Positions 47,797 through 56,588 of a DNA stretch of 64,000 nucleotides are shown in pieces. The notes below the pieces were generated by a model. It ran no database searches and was not told the origin of the DNA. It was given only the letters and a program-made list of their open reading frames with translations. How positions within the stretch are numbered: the stretch's first letter is position 1; each line of letters starts with the position of its first letter. The DNA is from Burkholderia pyrrocinia (lineage in GTDB: Bacteria > Pseudomonadota > Gammaproteobacteria > Burkholderiales > Burkholderiaceae): NCBI RefSeq assembly GCF_022809715.1, contig NZ_CP094459.1, positions 3,038,001 to 3,102,000 on the forward strand, given 5' to 3'. A program made the position numbers and the translations under genes.

Positions 47797-48576
47797 ATGA
47801 CCCGAGATCCCCGCCTCACCCTCAACGCGCGCCAGCAGGAACTGCTCGAATGGGTGCAGCGCGACGGCTTCGTGACCGTCGACGATCTCGCCGCGCACTT
47901 CGCGGTGACGCCGCAGACGATCCGCCGCGACGTGAACTGGCTCGCCGACCTGAACCTGCTGCGCCGCTACCACGGCGGCGCGAGCCTGCCGACCAGCTCG
48001 GAGAACGTGTCGTACACGGCGCGCCAGCGGATGTTCCACGACGAGAAGCGGCGCATCGCGGCGCTCGCGGCATCACACATCCCCGACCAGGCGTCGCTGT
48101 TCATCAACCTCGGCACGACGACCGAGGAAGTCGCGCGCGCGCTGAACCGCCACCACGGGCTGCACGTGATCACGAACAACCTGAACGTCGCGTCGATGAT
48201 GAGCGGCTACCCCGACTGCGAGGTGCTGATCACGGGCGGCATCGTGCGGCCGTGGGACAAGGGCATCGTCGGCGAACTCGCGATCGACTTCATCCGCCAG
48301 TTCAAGGTCGACTACGCGATCATCGGCACGTCGGCGATCGAGGCCGACGGCACGCTGCGCGACTTCGACACGCGCGAGGTGCGCGTCGCCGAGGCGATCA
48401 TGCAGCATGCGCGCACGGTCTACCTCGTGACCGACCATTCGAAGGTCGGCCGCCCGGCTTTGGTGCGCCAGGGCCACCTGAGCCAGGTGCACGCGCTTTT
48501 TACCGACAAGCCGCTGCCGCCCGAGATGGCCGATACCGTGGCCGCCGCCGGCACCCAGGTGTACGTCGCGGAATGA
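47797..48576 (+). CDS. glpR: DeoR-family repressor GlpR (glycerol-3-phosphate regulon)
   Basis: The 259-residue protein starts MTRDPRLTLNARQQELLEWVQRDGFVTVDDLAAHFAVTPQTIRRDVNWLADLNLLRRYHGGA, the DeoR-type HTH. The sugar-phosphate sensor domain follows, with INLGTTTEEVARAL and the LVTDHSKVGRPALVRQG motif. Proximity to glpDKF about 1.1 kb downstream supports GlpR, which represses the glp genes until glycerol-3-phosphate binds. The ATG at 47797 matches the HTH start. Confidence 0.9.
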   Translation: MTRDPRLTLNARQQELLEWVQRDGFVTVDDLAAHFAVTPQTIRRDVNWLADLNLLRRYHGGASLPTSSENVSYTARQRMFHDEKRRIAALAASHIPDQASLFINLGTTTEEVARALNRHHGLHVITNNLNVASMMSGYPDCEVLITGGIVRPWDKGIVGELAIDFIRQFKVDYAIIGTSAIEADGTLRDFDTREVRVAEAIMQHARTVYLVTDHSKVGRPALVRQGHLSQVHALFTDKPLPPEMADTVAAAGTQVYVAE

Positions 48577-48890
48577 CGCTTGCGCAGGCGCCGGCGATGC
48601 TGCACCGCACCCGAAACTTCAAGTGAAATCAAGAAGTTGGCGCCGCGAGCGGACCGCTTGCGGCGCATTCTCCTGTCAAACGGAAAATTAACGGGGCACG
48701 ATTTGTCGTTGCCCGCGCGCTCGACTAGACTCCAGTTCCCCGGCTCGTTCGCCCGATCCGCCTGTGCCAGGGCGTGAGCGAACTTCAGGGCCGGCGAATA
48801 CAGCTTTCCCCCCAAGCCATACCCCGCGGGGTATCGTGCGTCGGCGTTTGCGCCGGCCGCGCGGGCAGACCGGTTGCCATGGAGAGAACG
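48577..48890 (+). other. Intergenic region with a perfect 16-bp palindrome
   Basis: No gene is supported. ATACCCCGCGGGGTAT at 48819-48834 is a perfect 16-base palindrome 56 bases before the small gene at 48891. Its TACCCC/GGGGTA arms resemble operators of CsoR/FrmR-type metal- or aldehyde-sensing repressors, but no such regulator is in the window. Confidence 0.5.
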
Positions 48891-49088
48891 ATGCTGAGTC
48901 CGCATGAATTCGCCACGCTATTGCTTGTAAAGGACGCGCCTGATCAGCGCGACATGGATCGGGATGAACTGGACACACTGCTCGAACAGCAGCTCGTCCG
49001 CCTGGAAGGACTCGGCTCGGGGCGCAAATACTGCGTGACCGAGACCGGCGACGCTGCGCTGCGATCGATCAAGTACCGCTATTCGTGA
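48891..49088 (+). CDS. Small conserved hypothetical protein, 65 aa
   Basis: It starts MLSPHEFATLLLVKDAPDQRDMDRDELDTLLEQQLVRLEGL behind GGAGAG (48881-48886); a second in-frame ATG at 48879 lies too close upstream. The helix-rich pattern, ending in a short beta hairpin (RKYCVTETGDAALRSIKYRYS), looks like a winged-helix-like domain. It is a likely small regulatory or structural protein; no named family is recognised. A strong hairpin at 49109-49140 follows. Confidence 0.75.
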   Translation: MLSPHEFATLLLVKDAPDQRDMDRDELDTLLEQQLVRLEGLGSGRKYCVTETGDAALRSIKYRYS

Positions 49089-49108
49089 AACCCCGCTGTT
49101 CCTGACCT

Positions 49109-49140
49109 GACCGTGCGGCCGAATTTTCGGCCGCACGGTC
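49109..49140 (+). terminator. Hairpin after the 65-aa gene
   Basis: GACCGTGCGGCCG and CGGCCGCACGGTC pair perfectly around AATTTT. The run after it (GTTTCC) is a weak T-tract, so it works as a strong stem but a moderate intrinsic terminator; it serves both this gene and possibly the convergent lipoprotein. Confidence 0.75.
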
Positions 49141-49185
49141 GTTTCCGCTTCCCCGCCGGTTCGCCTCACCCGGCCGCAGCCGGCT

Positions 49186-49554
49186 TCAGCCGCCGCGCAG
49201 CGTCGGATCGACCGCCGCCCGCCAGCTGATGGCCTGCGCGCGCGCACCGTTGAAATACGCGATCCAGCCGGCGCGCGCCGCCGCGTCGGGCGCCGCATAG
49301 TGCGTCGAAAGTTCGTTTACGAACGCACAATAGTTCGCTTCGGTCAGCCCGCGATACCGTTTCGCCACGTACGCGTCGTACAGCGTCGAGTAGACCGGCT
49401 GCGCGTCCGCGCCCCAGTCGCGCGCGGTGCCGCCGCACGACGTCTGCAGGTCGGCGAACGACGGCGCCCGCCAGTTGCCGGCAAGCGGCGGCGTGCCGGT
49501 GCTGCACCCCGCCAGAAGGACGGCGCACACGCCGGCCCACATCCCAATACGCAT
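49186..49554 (-). CDS. Small lipoprotein, 122 aa
   Basis: MRIGMWAGVCAVLLAGCSTGTPPLAG is a signal peptide with the lipobox L-L-A-G-C. The mature domain (PSFADLQTSCGGTARDWGADAQPVYSTLYDAYVAKRYRGLT...) is unrecognised, with two further Cys that could form a disulfide. It is divergent from glpD, but nothing links it to glycerol use. Confidence 0.78.
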   Translation of the reverse strand: MRIGMWAGVCAVLLAGCSTGTPPLAGNWRAPSFADLQTSCGGTARDWGADAQPVYSTLYDAYVAKRYRGLTEANYCAFVNELSTHYAAPDAAARAGWIAYFNGARAQAISWRAAVDPTLRGG

Positions 49555-49640
49555 GATTCACCTCGCGAAACGGTCGATTGCGCCAGTATCGTCCGGGATC
49601 GCGCCGCGCGCTACTGGCCCCGCTTTTCCGAACTTTACTT

Positions 49641-49686
49641 TTTCGATTTCGTTCGTTAAATTTCGAATTCGAACATTTCGTGTTCG
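49641..49686 (+). promoter_or_regulatory. TTCG-rich cluster upstream of glpD, candidate GlpR operator
   Basis: Within 46 bases the motif TTTCG or its complement CGAA recurs (TTTCGATTTCGTTCG, AAATTTCGAATTCGAAC, TTTCGTGTTCG). Bacterial GlpR operators are built from TTCG-containing half-sites, so this region just before the glpD start fits an operator for the upstream repressor. The exact footprint cannot be defined by eye. Confidence 0.55.
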
Positions 49687-49716
49687 CCCATTTCCATCAG
49701 ACGATAAGGACAGCAG

Positions 49717-51240
49717 GTGACCCAACCGAATCGCTACGATCTGCTCGTCGTCGGCGGCGGCATCAACGGCGCGGGGATCGCGCGCGATGCGGCCGGCCGC
49801 GGCCTGTCGGTCATGCTCTGCGAGCAGGACGATCTCGCGTCGCACACGTCGTCGTCCAGCACGAAGCTGATTCACGGCGGCCTGCGCTATCTCGAGTACA
49901 ACGAGTTCGGGCTCGTGCGCAAGGCGCTGCAGGAGCGCGAGACGCTGCTGCGCGCGGCGCCGCACATCATGTGGCCGCTGCGCTTCGTGATGCCGCACAT
50001 GCCGAACCTGCGTCCGGCCTGGCTGATCCGCATCGGCCTGTTCCTCTACGATCACCTCGCGAAACGCGAACTGCTGCCCGGCTCGCGCGGCATCGACATG
50101 CGCCGCCATTCGGCCGGCGCACCGCTGATCGACTCGATCAAGCGCGGTTTCGTGTATTCGGACGGCTGGGTCGACGACGCACGCCTCGTCGTGCTGAACG
50201 CGATGGATGCGAAGGAGCGCGGCGCCGAGATCCTGACGCGCACGAAGCTGGTATCCGCCGAACGCCGCGGCGACGAATGGGAAGCGCGGCTGCAGCACGC
50301 CGACGGTTCGATCCGCGTCGTGCATGCTCGCGCGATCGCGAACGCGGCCGGCCCGTGGGTCGGCGACGTGCTGCACGGCGCGCTCGGCCGCGGCGCGCAG
50401 CACAGCGTGCGGCTCGTGAAGGGCAGCCACATCATCACGCGCCGCCTGTTCGATCACGATCACGCGTACATCTTCCAGAACCCGGACAAGCGGATCATCT
50501 TCGCGATTCCGTACGAACACGACTTCACGCTGATCGGCACGACCGACGTCGAGTACACGAACGATCCCGCGAAGGTCGCGATCGATCGCGACGAGACGCA
50601 GTACCTGTGCGATTCGATCAACCGCTACTTCAAGCGCAAGATATCGCCGGCCGACGTGCACTGGACCTATTCGGGCGTACGCCCGCTGCTGGAAGACGAG
50701 AACGCGGCGAATGCATCGGCCGTCACGCGCGACTACCGCCTCGAGCTGGACGACGGCGCGGGCGCGCCGCTGCTGTCGGTGTTCGGCGGCAAGATCACGA
50801 CGTTCCGCAAGCTCGCGGAAGAAGCCGGCGACATGCTGTGCCGCGCGCTCGGCCGCGACGCGAAAACCTGGACGGCCGGCGTCGTGCTGCCGGGCGGCGA
50901 CATCGCGAACGCGAAGTTCGACGTGTTCGCCGACACGTTCGCGAAACGTCATCCGTGGCTGCCGGCCGCACTCGCCCGTCGTTATGCGCGCGCCTACGGC
51001 ACGCGTGCGGAACGCGTGGTCGACGACGCGAAGTCGCTCGCCGATCTCGGCACCGAAATCGCGCCGGGCATCTATGACGCCGAACTGCGCTACCTGCGCG
51101 ACGCCGAATGGGCGACCTGCGCGCAGGACGTGCTGTGGCGCCGCTCGAAGCTCGGCCTGCACGTCGCGCCGGGCACGCTCGACGCCGTGACGGCCGCGGT
51201 CGACGCGTGGTTCGCCGCCGCGCATGCGCCGCACGCGTGA
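49717..51240 (+). CDS. glpD: Aerobic glycerol-3-phosphate dehydrogenase GlpD
   Basis: The 507-residue membrane-associated flavoprotein oxidises glycerol-3-phosphate to dihydroxyacetone phosphate and passes electrons to quinone. It starts with GTG at 49717 behind ATAAGGA. The FAD Rossmann motif GGGINGAGIARDAAGRG lies at residues 11-27, followed by SSSSTKLIHGGLRYLE. The EDENAANASAVTRDY segment is the usual GlpD substrate-side stretch. It heads glpDKF; glpK starts 105 bases later. Confidence 0.97.
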   Translation: MTQPNRYDLLVVGGGINGAGIARDAAGRGLSVMLCEQDDLASHTSSSSTKLIHGGLRYLEYNEFGLVRKALQERETLLRAAPHIMWPLRFVMPHMPNLRPAWLIRIGLFLYDHLAKRELLPGSRGIDMRRHSAGAPLIDSIKRGFVYSDGWVDDARLVVLNAMDAKERGAEILTRTKLVSAERRGDEWEARLQHADGSIRVVHARAIANAAGPWVGDVLHGALGRGAQHSVRLVKGSHIITRRLFDHDHAYIFQNPDKRIIFAIPYEHDFTLIGTTDVEYTNDPAKVAIDRDETQYLCDSINRYFKRKISPADVHWTYSGVRPLLEDENAANASAVTRDYRLELDDGAGAPLLSVFGGKITTFRKLAEEAGDMLCRALGRDAKTWTAGVVLPGGDIANAKFDVFADTFAKRHPWLPAALARRYARAYGTRAERVVDDAKSLADLGTEIAPGIYDAELRYLRDAEWATCAQDVLWRRSKLGLHVAPGTLDAVTAAVDAWFAAAHAPHA

Positions 51241-51345
51241 TCCGAAAGCAGTTGCAGTTGTCTGACCGAAGTTGACTCACCGACGCGCCGCCCACCATGC
51301 GGCGCGCATCACAACTAAGCCAATCCACGGATGGAGATGAGAGAC

Positions 51346-52848
51346 ATGCAGGACCAGTACATCCTCGCGCTTGACCAGGGCACCACGAGTTCCCGCGCGA
51401 TGCTGTTCGATCGCCAGGGCAATATCGTGTCGATCGCCCAGAAGGAATTCGAACAGATCTACCCGCAACCCGGCTGGGTCGAGCACGACCCTCAGGAAAT
51501 CTGGTCGACGCAAGCCGGCGTCGCCGCGGAAGCCGTCACGCGCACGGGCCTGAACGGCACGTCGATCGCGGCGATCGGCATCACCAACCAGCGCGAGACG
51601 ACGATCGTCTGGGATCGCGAGACTGGCCAGCCCGTCTACAACGCGATCGTCTGGCAGGATCGCCGCACGGCCGATTTCTGCGACTCGCTGAAGCAGCAGG
51701 GTCTCGAAGCGAAGGTGCGCGCGAAGACCGGCCTGCCGATCGACTCGTACTTCTCCGCGACGAAGATCCGCTGGATCCTCGACAACGTGCCGGGCGCGCG
51801 CGACAAGGCACGCCAGGGCAAGCTCGCATTCGGCACCGTCGACAGCTGGCTCGTGTGGAACTTCACGAAGCACGAACTGCACGTGACCGACGTGACGAAC
51901 GCGTCGCGCACGATGCTGTTCAACATCCATACGCGCGAGTGGGACAGCGAGCTGCTCGAACTGCTCGACATCCCGCGCAGCATGCTGCCGGAAGTGAAGG
52001 CGTCGTCGGAAATCTACGGCCATACGAAAACCACCGTATTCGCGTCGAAGATCCCGCTCGCGGGCATCGCCGGCGACCAGCACGCGGCGCTGTTCGGCCA
52101 GATGTGCACGACGTCGGGCATGGTGAAGAACACCTACGGCACCGGCTGCTTCCTGATGATGAACACCGGCGACAAGCCGATCGAGTCGAAGAACAACCTC
52201 GTCACGACGATCGCATGGCAGATCGGCGACGACGTGCAGTACGCGCTCGAAGGCAGCATCTTCATCGCGGGCGCGGTCGTGCAGTGGCTGCGCGACGGCG
52301 TCGGCATCATCAAGACGGCCGCTGAAATCGAAGCGCTCGCCGCGAGCGTGCCGCACACCGACGGCGTCTATCTCGTGCCCGCGTTCGCCGGCCTCGGCGC
52401 GCCGCACTGGAACGCGCGGGCGCGCGGCTCGGTGTTCGGCGTCACGCGCGGCACGACGGCCGCGCACCTCGCGCGTGCGGCGCTCGATTCGATCGCGTAC
52501 CAGTCGCTCGACGTGCTCGCCGCGATGGAAGCCGATTCGGGCATCAGCATCGGCGAGCTGCGCGTCGACGGCGGCGCGAGCGCGAACGACCTGCTGATGC
52601 AGTTCCAGGCCGACCTGCTCGGCGTCGACGCGGTGCGTCCTCAGATCACCGAAACGACCGCGCTCGGCGCGGCCTATCTCGCGGGCCTCGCGATCGGCTA
52701 CTGGAAGAACCTCGACGAAGTGCGCGACCAGTGGCAACTCGATCGCCGCTTCTCGCCGTCGATGCCGAAGGAGCAGGTCGAACGCTGCATGGCCGGCTGG
52801 CAGCGTGCGGTGCGCGCCGCGAAGGCGTGGGCCGACGACACCCAGTAA
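51346..52848 (+). CDS. glpK: Glycerol kinase GlpK
   Basis: The 500-residue FGGY kinase begins [25 protein letters not shown] and phosphorylates glycerol to glycerol-3-phosphate. Motifs visible are [35 protein letters not shown] and the C-terminal [18 protein letters not shown]. The ATG at 51346 follows GGAGATGAG; the in-frame 51331 start would add five residues. The next gene, glpF, starts 81 bases later. Confidence 0.97.
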   Translation: MQDQYILALDQGTTSSRAMLFDRQGNIVSIAQKEFEQIYPQPGWVEHDPQEIWSTQAGVAAEAVTRTGLNGTSIAAIGITNQRETTIVWDRETGQPVYNAIVWQDRRTADFCDSLKQQGLEAKVRAKTGLPIDSYFSATKIRWILDNVPGARDKARQGKLAFGTVDSWLVWNFTKHELHVTDVTNASRTMLFNIHTREWDSELLELLDIPRSMLPEVKASSEIYGHTKTTVFASKIPLAGIAGDQHAALFGQMCTTSGMVKNTYGTGCFLMMNTGDKPIESKNNLVTTIAWQIGDDVQYALEGSIFIAGAVVQWLRDGVGIIKTAAEIEALAASVPHTDGVYLVPAFAGLGAPHWNARARGSVFGVTRGTTAAHLARAALDSIAYQSLDVLAAMEADSGISIGELRVDGGASANDLLMQFQADLLGVDAVRPQITETTALGAAYLAGLAIGYWKNLDEVRDQWQLDRRFSPSMPKEQVERCMAGWQRAVRAAKAWADDTQ

Positions 52849-52929
52849 TCGTCAGCCATCCGTACGAAATACAACAACACCGGCGGACCGCGCAGCGCGC
52901 GAGTCCGCCGCGACATACGAGAGACAAGC

Positions 52930-53646
52930 ATGTCACCTTATATTGCAGAATTCATCGGCACCGCGATCCTCGTGCTGCTCGGCAACGGCGCGGTCGCGAA
53001 CGTGCTGCTTGCGAAGACCAAGGGCAAGGGCGCGGACCTGATCGTGATCGTGTGGGGCTGGGCGATGGCCGTATTCGTCGCCGTCTACGTGACCGCGTCG
53101 TTCAGCGGCGCGCACCTGAACCCGATCGTGACGATCAGCCTCGCGCTCGCGGGCAAGTTCGCGTGGTCGAAAGTCGGCGGCTACATCGTCGCGCAGATGC
53201 TCGGCGGGATGGCGGGCGCACTGCTCGTGTGGCTCGCATATCGCCAGCACTTCGCGAAGGAAGCCGATGCGGACCTGAAGCTCGCGGTGTTCTGCACGGC
53301 GCCCGCGATCCGCAGCGTCCGGCACAACGTGCTGACCGAGGCGATCTGCACGTTCGTGCTGATCCTCGGCGTGCTGTATCTCGCATCGCCGCAGGTCGGC
53401 CTCGGCGCGCTCGACGCGCTGCCCGTCGGCCTGCTCGTACTCGGCATCGGCATCTCCCTCGGCGGCCCGACCGGCTATGCGATGAGCCCCGCGCGCGACC
53501 TCGCGCCGCGCCTGATGCATGCGCTGCTGCCGATTCCCGGCAAGCGCGACAGCGACTGGCGCTATGCGTGGATTCCGGTGGTCGGCCCGCTGATCGGCGG
53601 CTCGCTCGCAGCCGTGCTCTATCTGCAACTGCACGTGCCGCACTGA
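52930..53646 (+). CDS. glpF: Glycerol facilitator GlpF (aquaglyceroporin), with altered NPA motifs
   Basis: The 238-residue MIP-family channel has six helices and two half-helices. It begins MSPYIAEFIGTAILVLLGNGAVANVLL. The first selectivity motif reads HLNPIVTI and the second MSPARDLAPR, so the canonical NPA pair is NPI and SPA here. The Asp after the second motif (R-D), typical of glycerol-permeable members, is kept. It moves glycerol into the cell for GlpK. A terminator follows. Confidence 0.93.
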   Translation: MSPYIAEFIGTAILVLLGNGAVANVLLAKTKGKGADLIVIVWGWAMAVFVAVYVTASFSGAHLNPIVTISLALAGKFAWSKVGGYIVAQMLGGMAGALLVWLAYRQHFAKEADADLKLAVFCTAPAIRSVRHNVLTEAICTFVLILGVLYLASPQVGLGALDALPVGLLVLGIGISLGGPTGYAMSPARDLAPRLMHALLPIPGKRDSDWRYAWIPVVGPLIGGSLAAVLYLQLHVPH

Positions 53647-53674
53647 CGTAGCCCGTCGCATCGACGAAGCAACA

Positions 53675-53708
53675 CAGCCCGCGTGCCGGAAGGCCGCGGG
53701 CTGTTTTT
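53675..53708 (+). terminator. Rho-independent terminator of glpDKF
   Basis: CAGCCCGCG and CGCGGGCTG pair across an 11-base loop and are followed by TTTTT. Confidence 0.92.
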
Positions 53709-53730
53709 CATCGGGCGTTGCGCCTACCGC

Positions 53731-54978
53731 CTACGCGCCGTCTGTCGGCAACAGCGACTTCAGCTTCACGTTCGCATCGGCGACCATCGCGGGCGCCACC
53801 GCGGCGCCGCGTTCGACCAGCGTCCTCGCCAGCTTCATCTCCTTGACGAATCCGGACGCGCGGCCGAAGCCGCTCGCCGCGACGAGCCGTCCGCCCGCGT
53901 CGAAATGAAAGTGGATTTCCGCATCGTCGCCGAGCACGCGCGCAACCGACCGTTCACCGAGCGCCGGCTCCCCGGCCACCTGCAATTGCGCGTCGTACTG
54001 ATCCGACCAGAACCACGGCATCTCTCGATACGGTTCGTCGGCGCCGAGCATGTTGCGCGCGGCGGCGCGCGCCTGGGTCTCGGCACCGTGCCATGTCTCC
54101 TGCCGGACCGGTCGCCCCGACAACGTACTCGGAAACACCGCGACGTCGCCGGCCGCATGGATGCCGCGCGCCGACGTCTCGAGCCGAGCGTTCACGACGA
54201 TGCCGCGATCGACCGCGAGGCCCGCGTCGCGCGCCAGCTCGTCGGCCGGTTCGATGCCGATGCCGGCCACGACCGTATCGGCGATCAGCGTGTCGCCGTC
54301 GTCGAGCGCGACGGCCAGCGCGCCGCCCGAGGTCCGCTCGATCGCAACGGGTTTCCGGTTCACGCGGATCGCCACGCCCTGCTCCTCGTGAAGCGCGTGC
54401 ACGCGCGCCGCGATCGTCTCCGGCACCGCGAGCCCGAGCAGGCGCGGTGCGGCGTCGAGCACGGTCACGCGGCAGCCGCGCCGCCGCGCCGACGCCGCGA
54501 CTTCGAGACCGATGAAGCCGCCGCCGATCAGCACGATCCGCGCGTCGGGCACGAGCCGCGCGCCGAGTGCCGCCGCGTCGTCGAGCGTGCGCAATGCAAA
54601 CACGCCGTCGAGCGCCGCGCCCGGAATCGCGAGGCGGCGCGCGCGAGCGCCGGTCGCGAGCAGCAGCGCGTCGTAGCCGAACACCCGGCCGCCGGACACG
54701 CACACTTCGCGTGCGTGCGGATCGATGCGCTCGACCGTCGCGACGACCGGCTCGATGCCGTCGGCCGCCCATGCGTCCGGATCGCGCAACCGGCACTGCG
54801 CCGCGCTGCGCTCGCCCGTCAGCACGCCCTTCGACAACGGCGGCCGCTCGTACGGCAGGTGCGACTCCGCGCCGATCAGCACGATGCGCCCGTGCCAGCC
54901 GGACTCGCGCAGCACCTGCGCCGCGCGGCCGCCCGCATGGCCCGCACCGACGATCGCCATCACACGGTGGTTCGTCAT
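53731..54978 (-). CDS. FAD-dependent ferredoxin reductase, MocF-like
   Basis: The 415-residue protein starts MTNHRVMAIVGAGHAGGRAAQVLRE with the FAD Rossmann motif, and has a second NADH-binding GGGFIGLEVAASARRRG motif at mid-length. The class is the rubredoxin/putidaredoxin-reductase type that feeds Rieske oxygenase or hydroxylase systems. It follows the Rieske ferredoxin by 4 bases and the desaturase-like oxygenase, so all three form one electron-transfer unit resembling rhizobial MocDEF. The substrate is inferred. Confidence 0.87.
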   Translation of the reverse strand: MTNHRVMAIVGAGHAGGRAAQVLRESGWHGRIVLIGAESHLPYERPPLSKGVLTGERSAAQCRLRDPDAWAADGIEPVVATVERIDPHAREVCVSGGRVFGYDALLLATGARARRLAIPGAALDGVFALRTLDDAAALGARLVPDARIVLIGGGFIGLEVAASARRRGCRVTVLDAAPRLLGLAVPETIAARVHALHEEQGVAIRVNRKPVAIERTSGGALAVALDDGDTLIADTVVAGIGIEPADELARDAGLAVDRGIVVNARLETSARGIHAAGDVAVFPSTLSGRPVRQETWHGAETQARAAARNMLGADEPYREMPWFWSDQYDAQLQVAGEPALGERSVARVLGDDAEIHFHFDAGGRLVAASGFGRASGFVKEMKLARTLVERGAAVAPAMVADANVKLKSLLPTDGA

Positions 54979-54982
54979 CGCA

Positions 54983-55291
54983 TCACACCTCGATCAGGAC
55001 GCGGCCGCCCTCGATCTTCGCGCGGTACGTGCGCAGCTTCTCGCATGCGGGCGCGGACAGCGGCCGGCCGTCGCGCACGTCGAAGCGGCCGTTGTGCTTC
55101 GGGCATTCGATCACATGGCCCATCACGAGCCCGTCCGCGAGATGCACGCGCTCGTGCGTGCACAGGCCGTCGCTCGCATAGACCTGGCCGTCGATCCGGT
55201 AGATCGCGTACGTGCGGCCTGCGTGATCGAAGCGCGCGACGTCTTCATCGTCGATGTCGTCGAGCGCGCCGGTGTCGATCCATTGCGTCAT
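54983..55291 (-). CDS. Rieske [2Fe-2S] ferredoxin, MocE-like
   Basis: The 102-residue soluble protein has the complete Rieske ligand set C44-T-H46 and C63-PK-H66 inside GLCTHERVHLADG and IECPKHNGRFD. It should shuttle electrons from the reductase (53731-54978) to the upstream oxygenase. Gene order and size match MocE. It is positioned 36 bases downstream of the desaturase-type gene. Confidence 0.93.
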   Translation of the reverse strand: MTQWIDTGALDDIDDEDVARFDHAGRTYAIYRIDGQVYASDGLCTHERVHLADGLVMGHVIECPKHNGRFDVRDGRPLSAPACEKLRTYRAKIEGGRVLIEV

Positions 55292-55327
55292 GATGCGTGT
55301 CTCCTTGCTTGGGTTGTTCGATGTCGA

Positions 55328-56410
55328 TCACGCGCGCGCCGTGTCCGGCACCGGCCGCACGACGTAATGGGACGGGTCGCGCGTCTGCCGGACCAGCGCC
55401 GGCACGATCTCCGCATACGCGGCGAGCGTGCTGCGGTACGGCGGCGGCATGTCGGCCTTCACGGCCTCGTGCAGCTTCGGCAGCGCGTGGAACGGCACCA
55501 TCGGGAACATGTGGTGCTCGACGTGGTAGTTCATGTTCCAGTACAGGAAGCGGAACACCGGATTCATCATCACGGTGCGGCAATTGCGCCGATGATCGAG
55601 CACGTTCTCGGGCATGCCCGCGTGCTGCGTGAGGCCGAAGTACAGGTATAGCCACGCGCCGTAGAGGCTCGGCAAGCCGATGTAGAGCAGCGGCAGGAGC
55701 GTGTGCCGGTACAGCGAAGCACCGACCACGAGCGCATAGACCGCCAGATGGATACGCGACTCGCGCACGACCTTCGGCCATTCCGATTCGGGCACGTAGG
55801 TGCGCTCCTCGTCGTCGAGCCGGCCGGTGAACGCGGCCGCAATCATCTTGCGCAGTTCGCCGGCCACATGCTTCAGCGCGACGACGTTCAGCGCGAGCGC
55901 GAGCCAGTCGGTCGGCTTCGGCGCGGCGATTTCCGGATCGCGTCCGACGACCAGCGTGTCGGTGTGATGGCGCGCATGGCTCCAGCGCCATGCCGTCGCG
56001 CGGCGGAACACCTGGAACGACGCGACCTGGTACAGCGCGTCGTTCATCCAGCGCGTGCGAAACGCGGTGCCGTGCCCGCATTCGTGCCAGCGCGAATCGG
56101 CCGGGCTGCAGTAGAGCGTGCCGTACACGAAGAACGCGGGGATCGCCCACGCCGAATGCGCGCGCCAGGCCAGCCACGCGAGCACGCCGCTGGCCGCGAT
56201 CGCCGCGTACCAGATCAGCGTGTCGCGGATCGCACGCGCGTCGCCGCGCTGCATCAACTGCTTCATCAGCGGCCGCGGCACCGCGCACCGGTACCACTCG
56301 GCGTTGACGAGCCCCGCCGCGTGCGCGCGCTCGCCTGCGCCGCCGATCATTCTGTATTCCTGACGGCGCGCCGCCGTGCGATCGCGCGCCTGGTCGTCGG
56401 TATGGGCCAC
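55328..56410 (-). CDS. Membrane diiron desaturase/hydroxylase, MocD-like
   Basis: The 360-residue protein has four or more membrane helices and all three histidine boxes of the fatty-acid desaturase/AlkB family: H109-ECG-H113, H145-AR-H148-H149 and H296-VE-H299-H300. Followed by a Rieske ferredoxin and reductase, it resembles MocD, which with MocE and MocF is reported to demethylate 3-O-methyl-scyllo-inosamine in rhizobia. The acyl-desaturase reading is the alternative. It is divergent from a LacI regulator. Confidence 0.87.
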   Translation of the reverse strand: MAHTDDQARDRTAARRQEYRMIGGAGERAHAAGLVNAEWYRCAVPRPLMKQLMQRGDARAIRDTLIWYAAIAASGVLAWLAWRAHSAWAIPAFFVYGTLYCSPADSRWHECGHGTAFRTRWMNDALYQVASFQVFRRATAWRWSHARHHTDTLVVGRDPEIAAPKPTDWLALALNVVALKHVAGELRKMIAAAFTGRLDDEERTYVPESEWPKVVRESRIHLAVYALVVGASLYRHTLLPLLYIGLPSLYGAWLYLYFGLTQHAGMPENVLDHRRNCRTVMMNPVFRFLYWNMNYHVEHHMFPMVPFHALPKLHEAVKADMPPPYRSTLAAYAEIVPALVRQTRDPSHYVVRPVPDTARA

Positions 56411-56502
56411 TCGTGTCTCCTGGTTTGCTTGTGTGCGGGAAGCGCGGCAAGCGCTTCCCCCATGGAACCAAAATTAGGCGACTGGCCGCCCCCGCTCAAT
56501 CG

Positions 56503-56516
56503 AAACGTTGACGAAA
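56503..56516. promoter_or_regulatory. Candidate LacI-family operator, copy 1
   Basis: AAACGTTGACGAAA lies in the divergent space between the MocD-like gene and the LacI regulator. Its exact reverse complement recurs at 57716-57729 before the isomerase operon. The CGT-TG-ACG core is a small inverted repeat. Confidence 0.7.
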
Positions 56517-56588
56517 TTTCGCCATCGTTTTAGCGTTCCTGACAGCGCCACGCACCCGATGATGGCGACCACGACGATGGAGACGACC

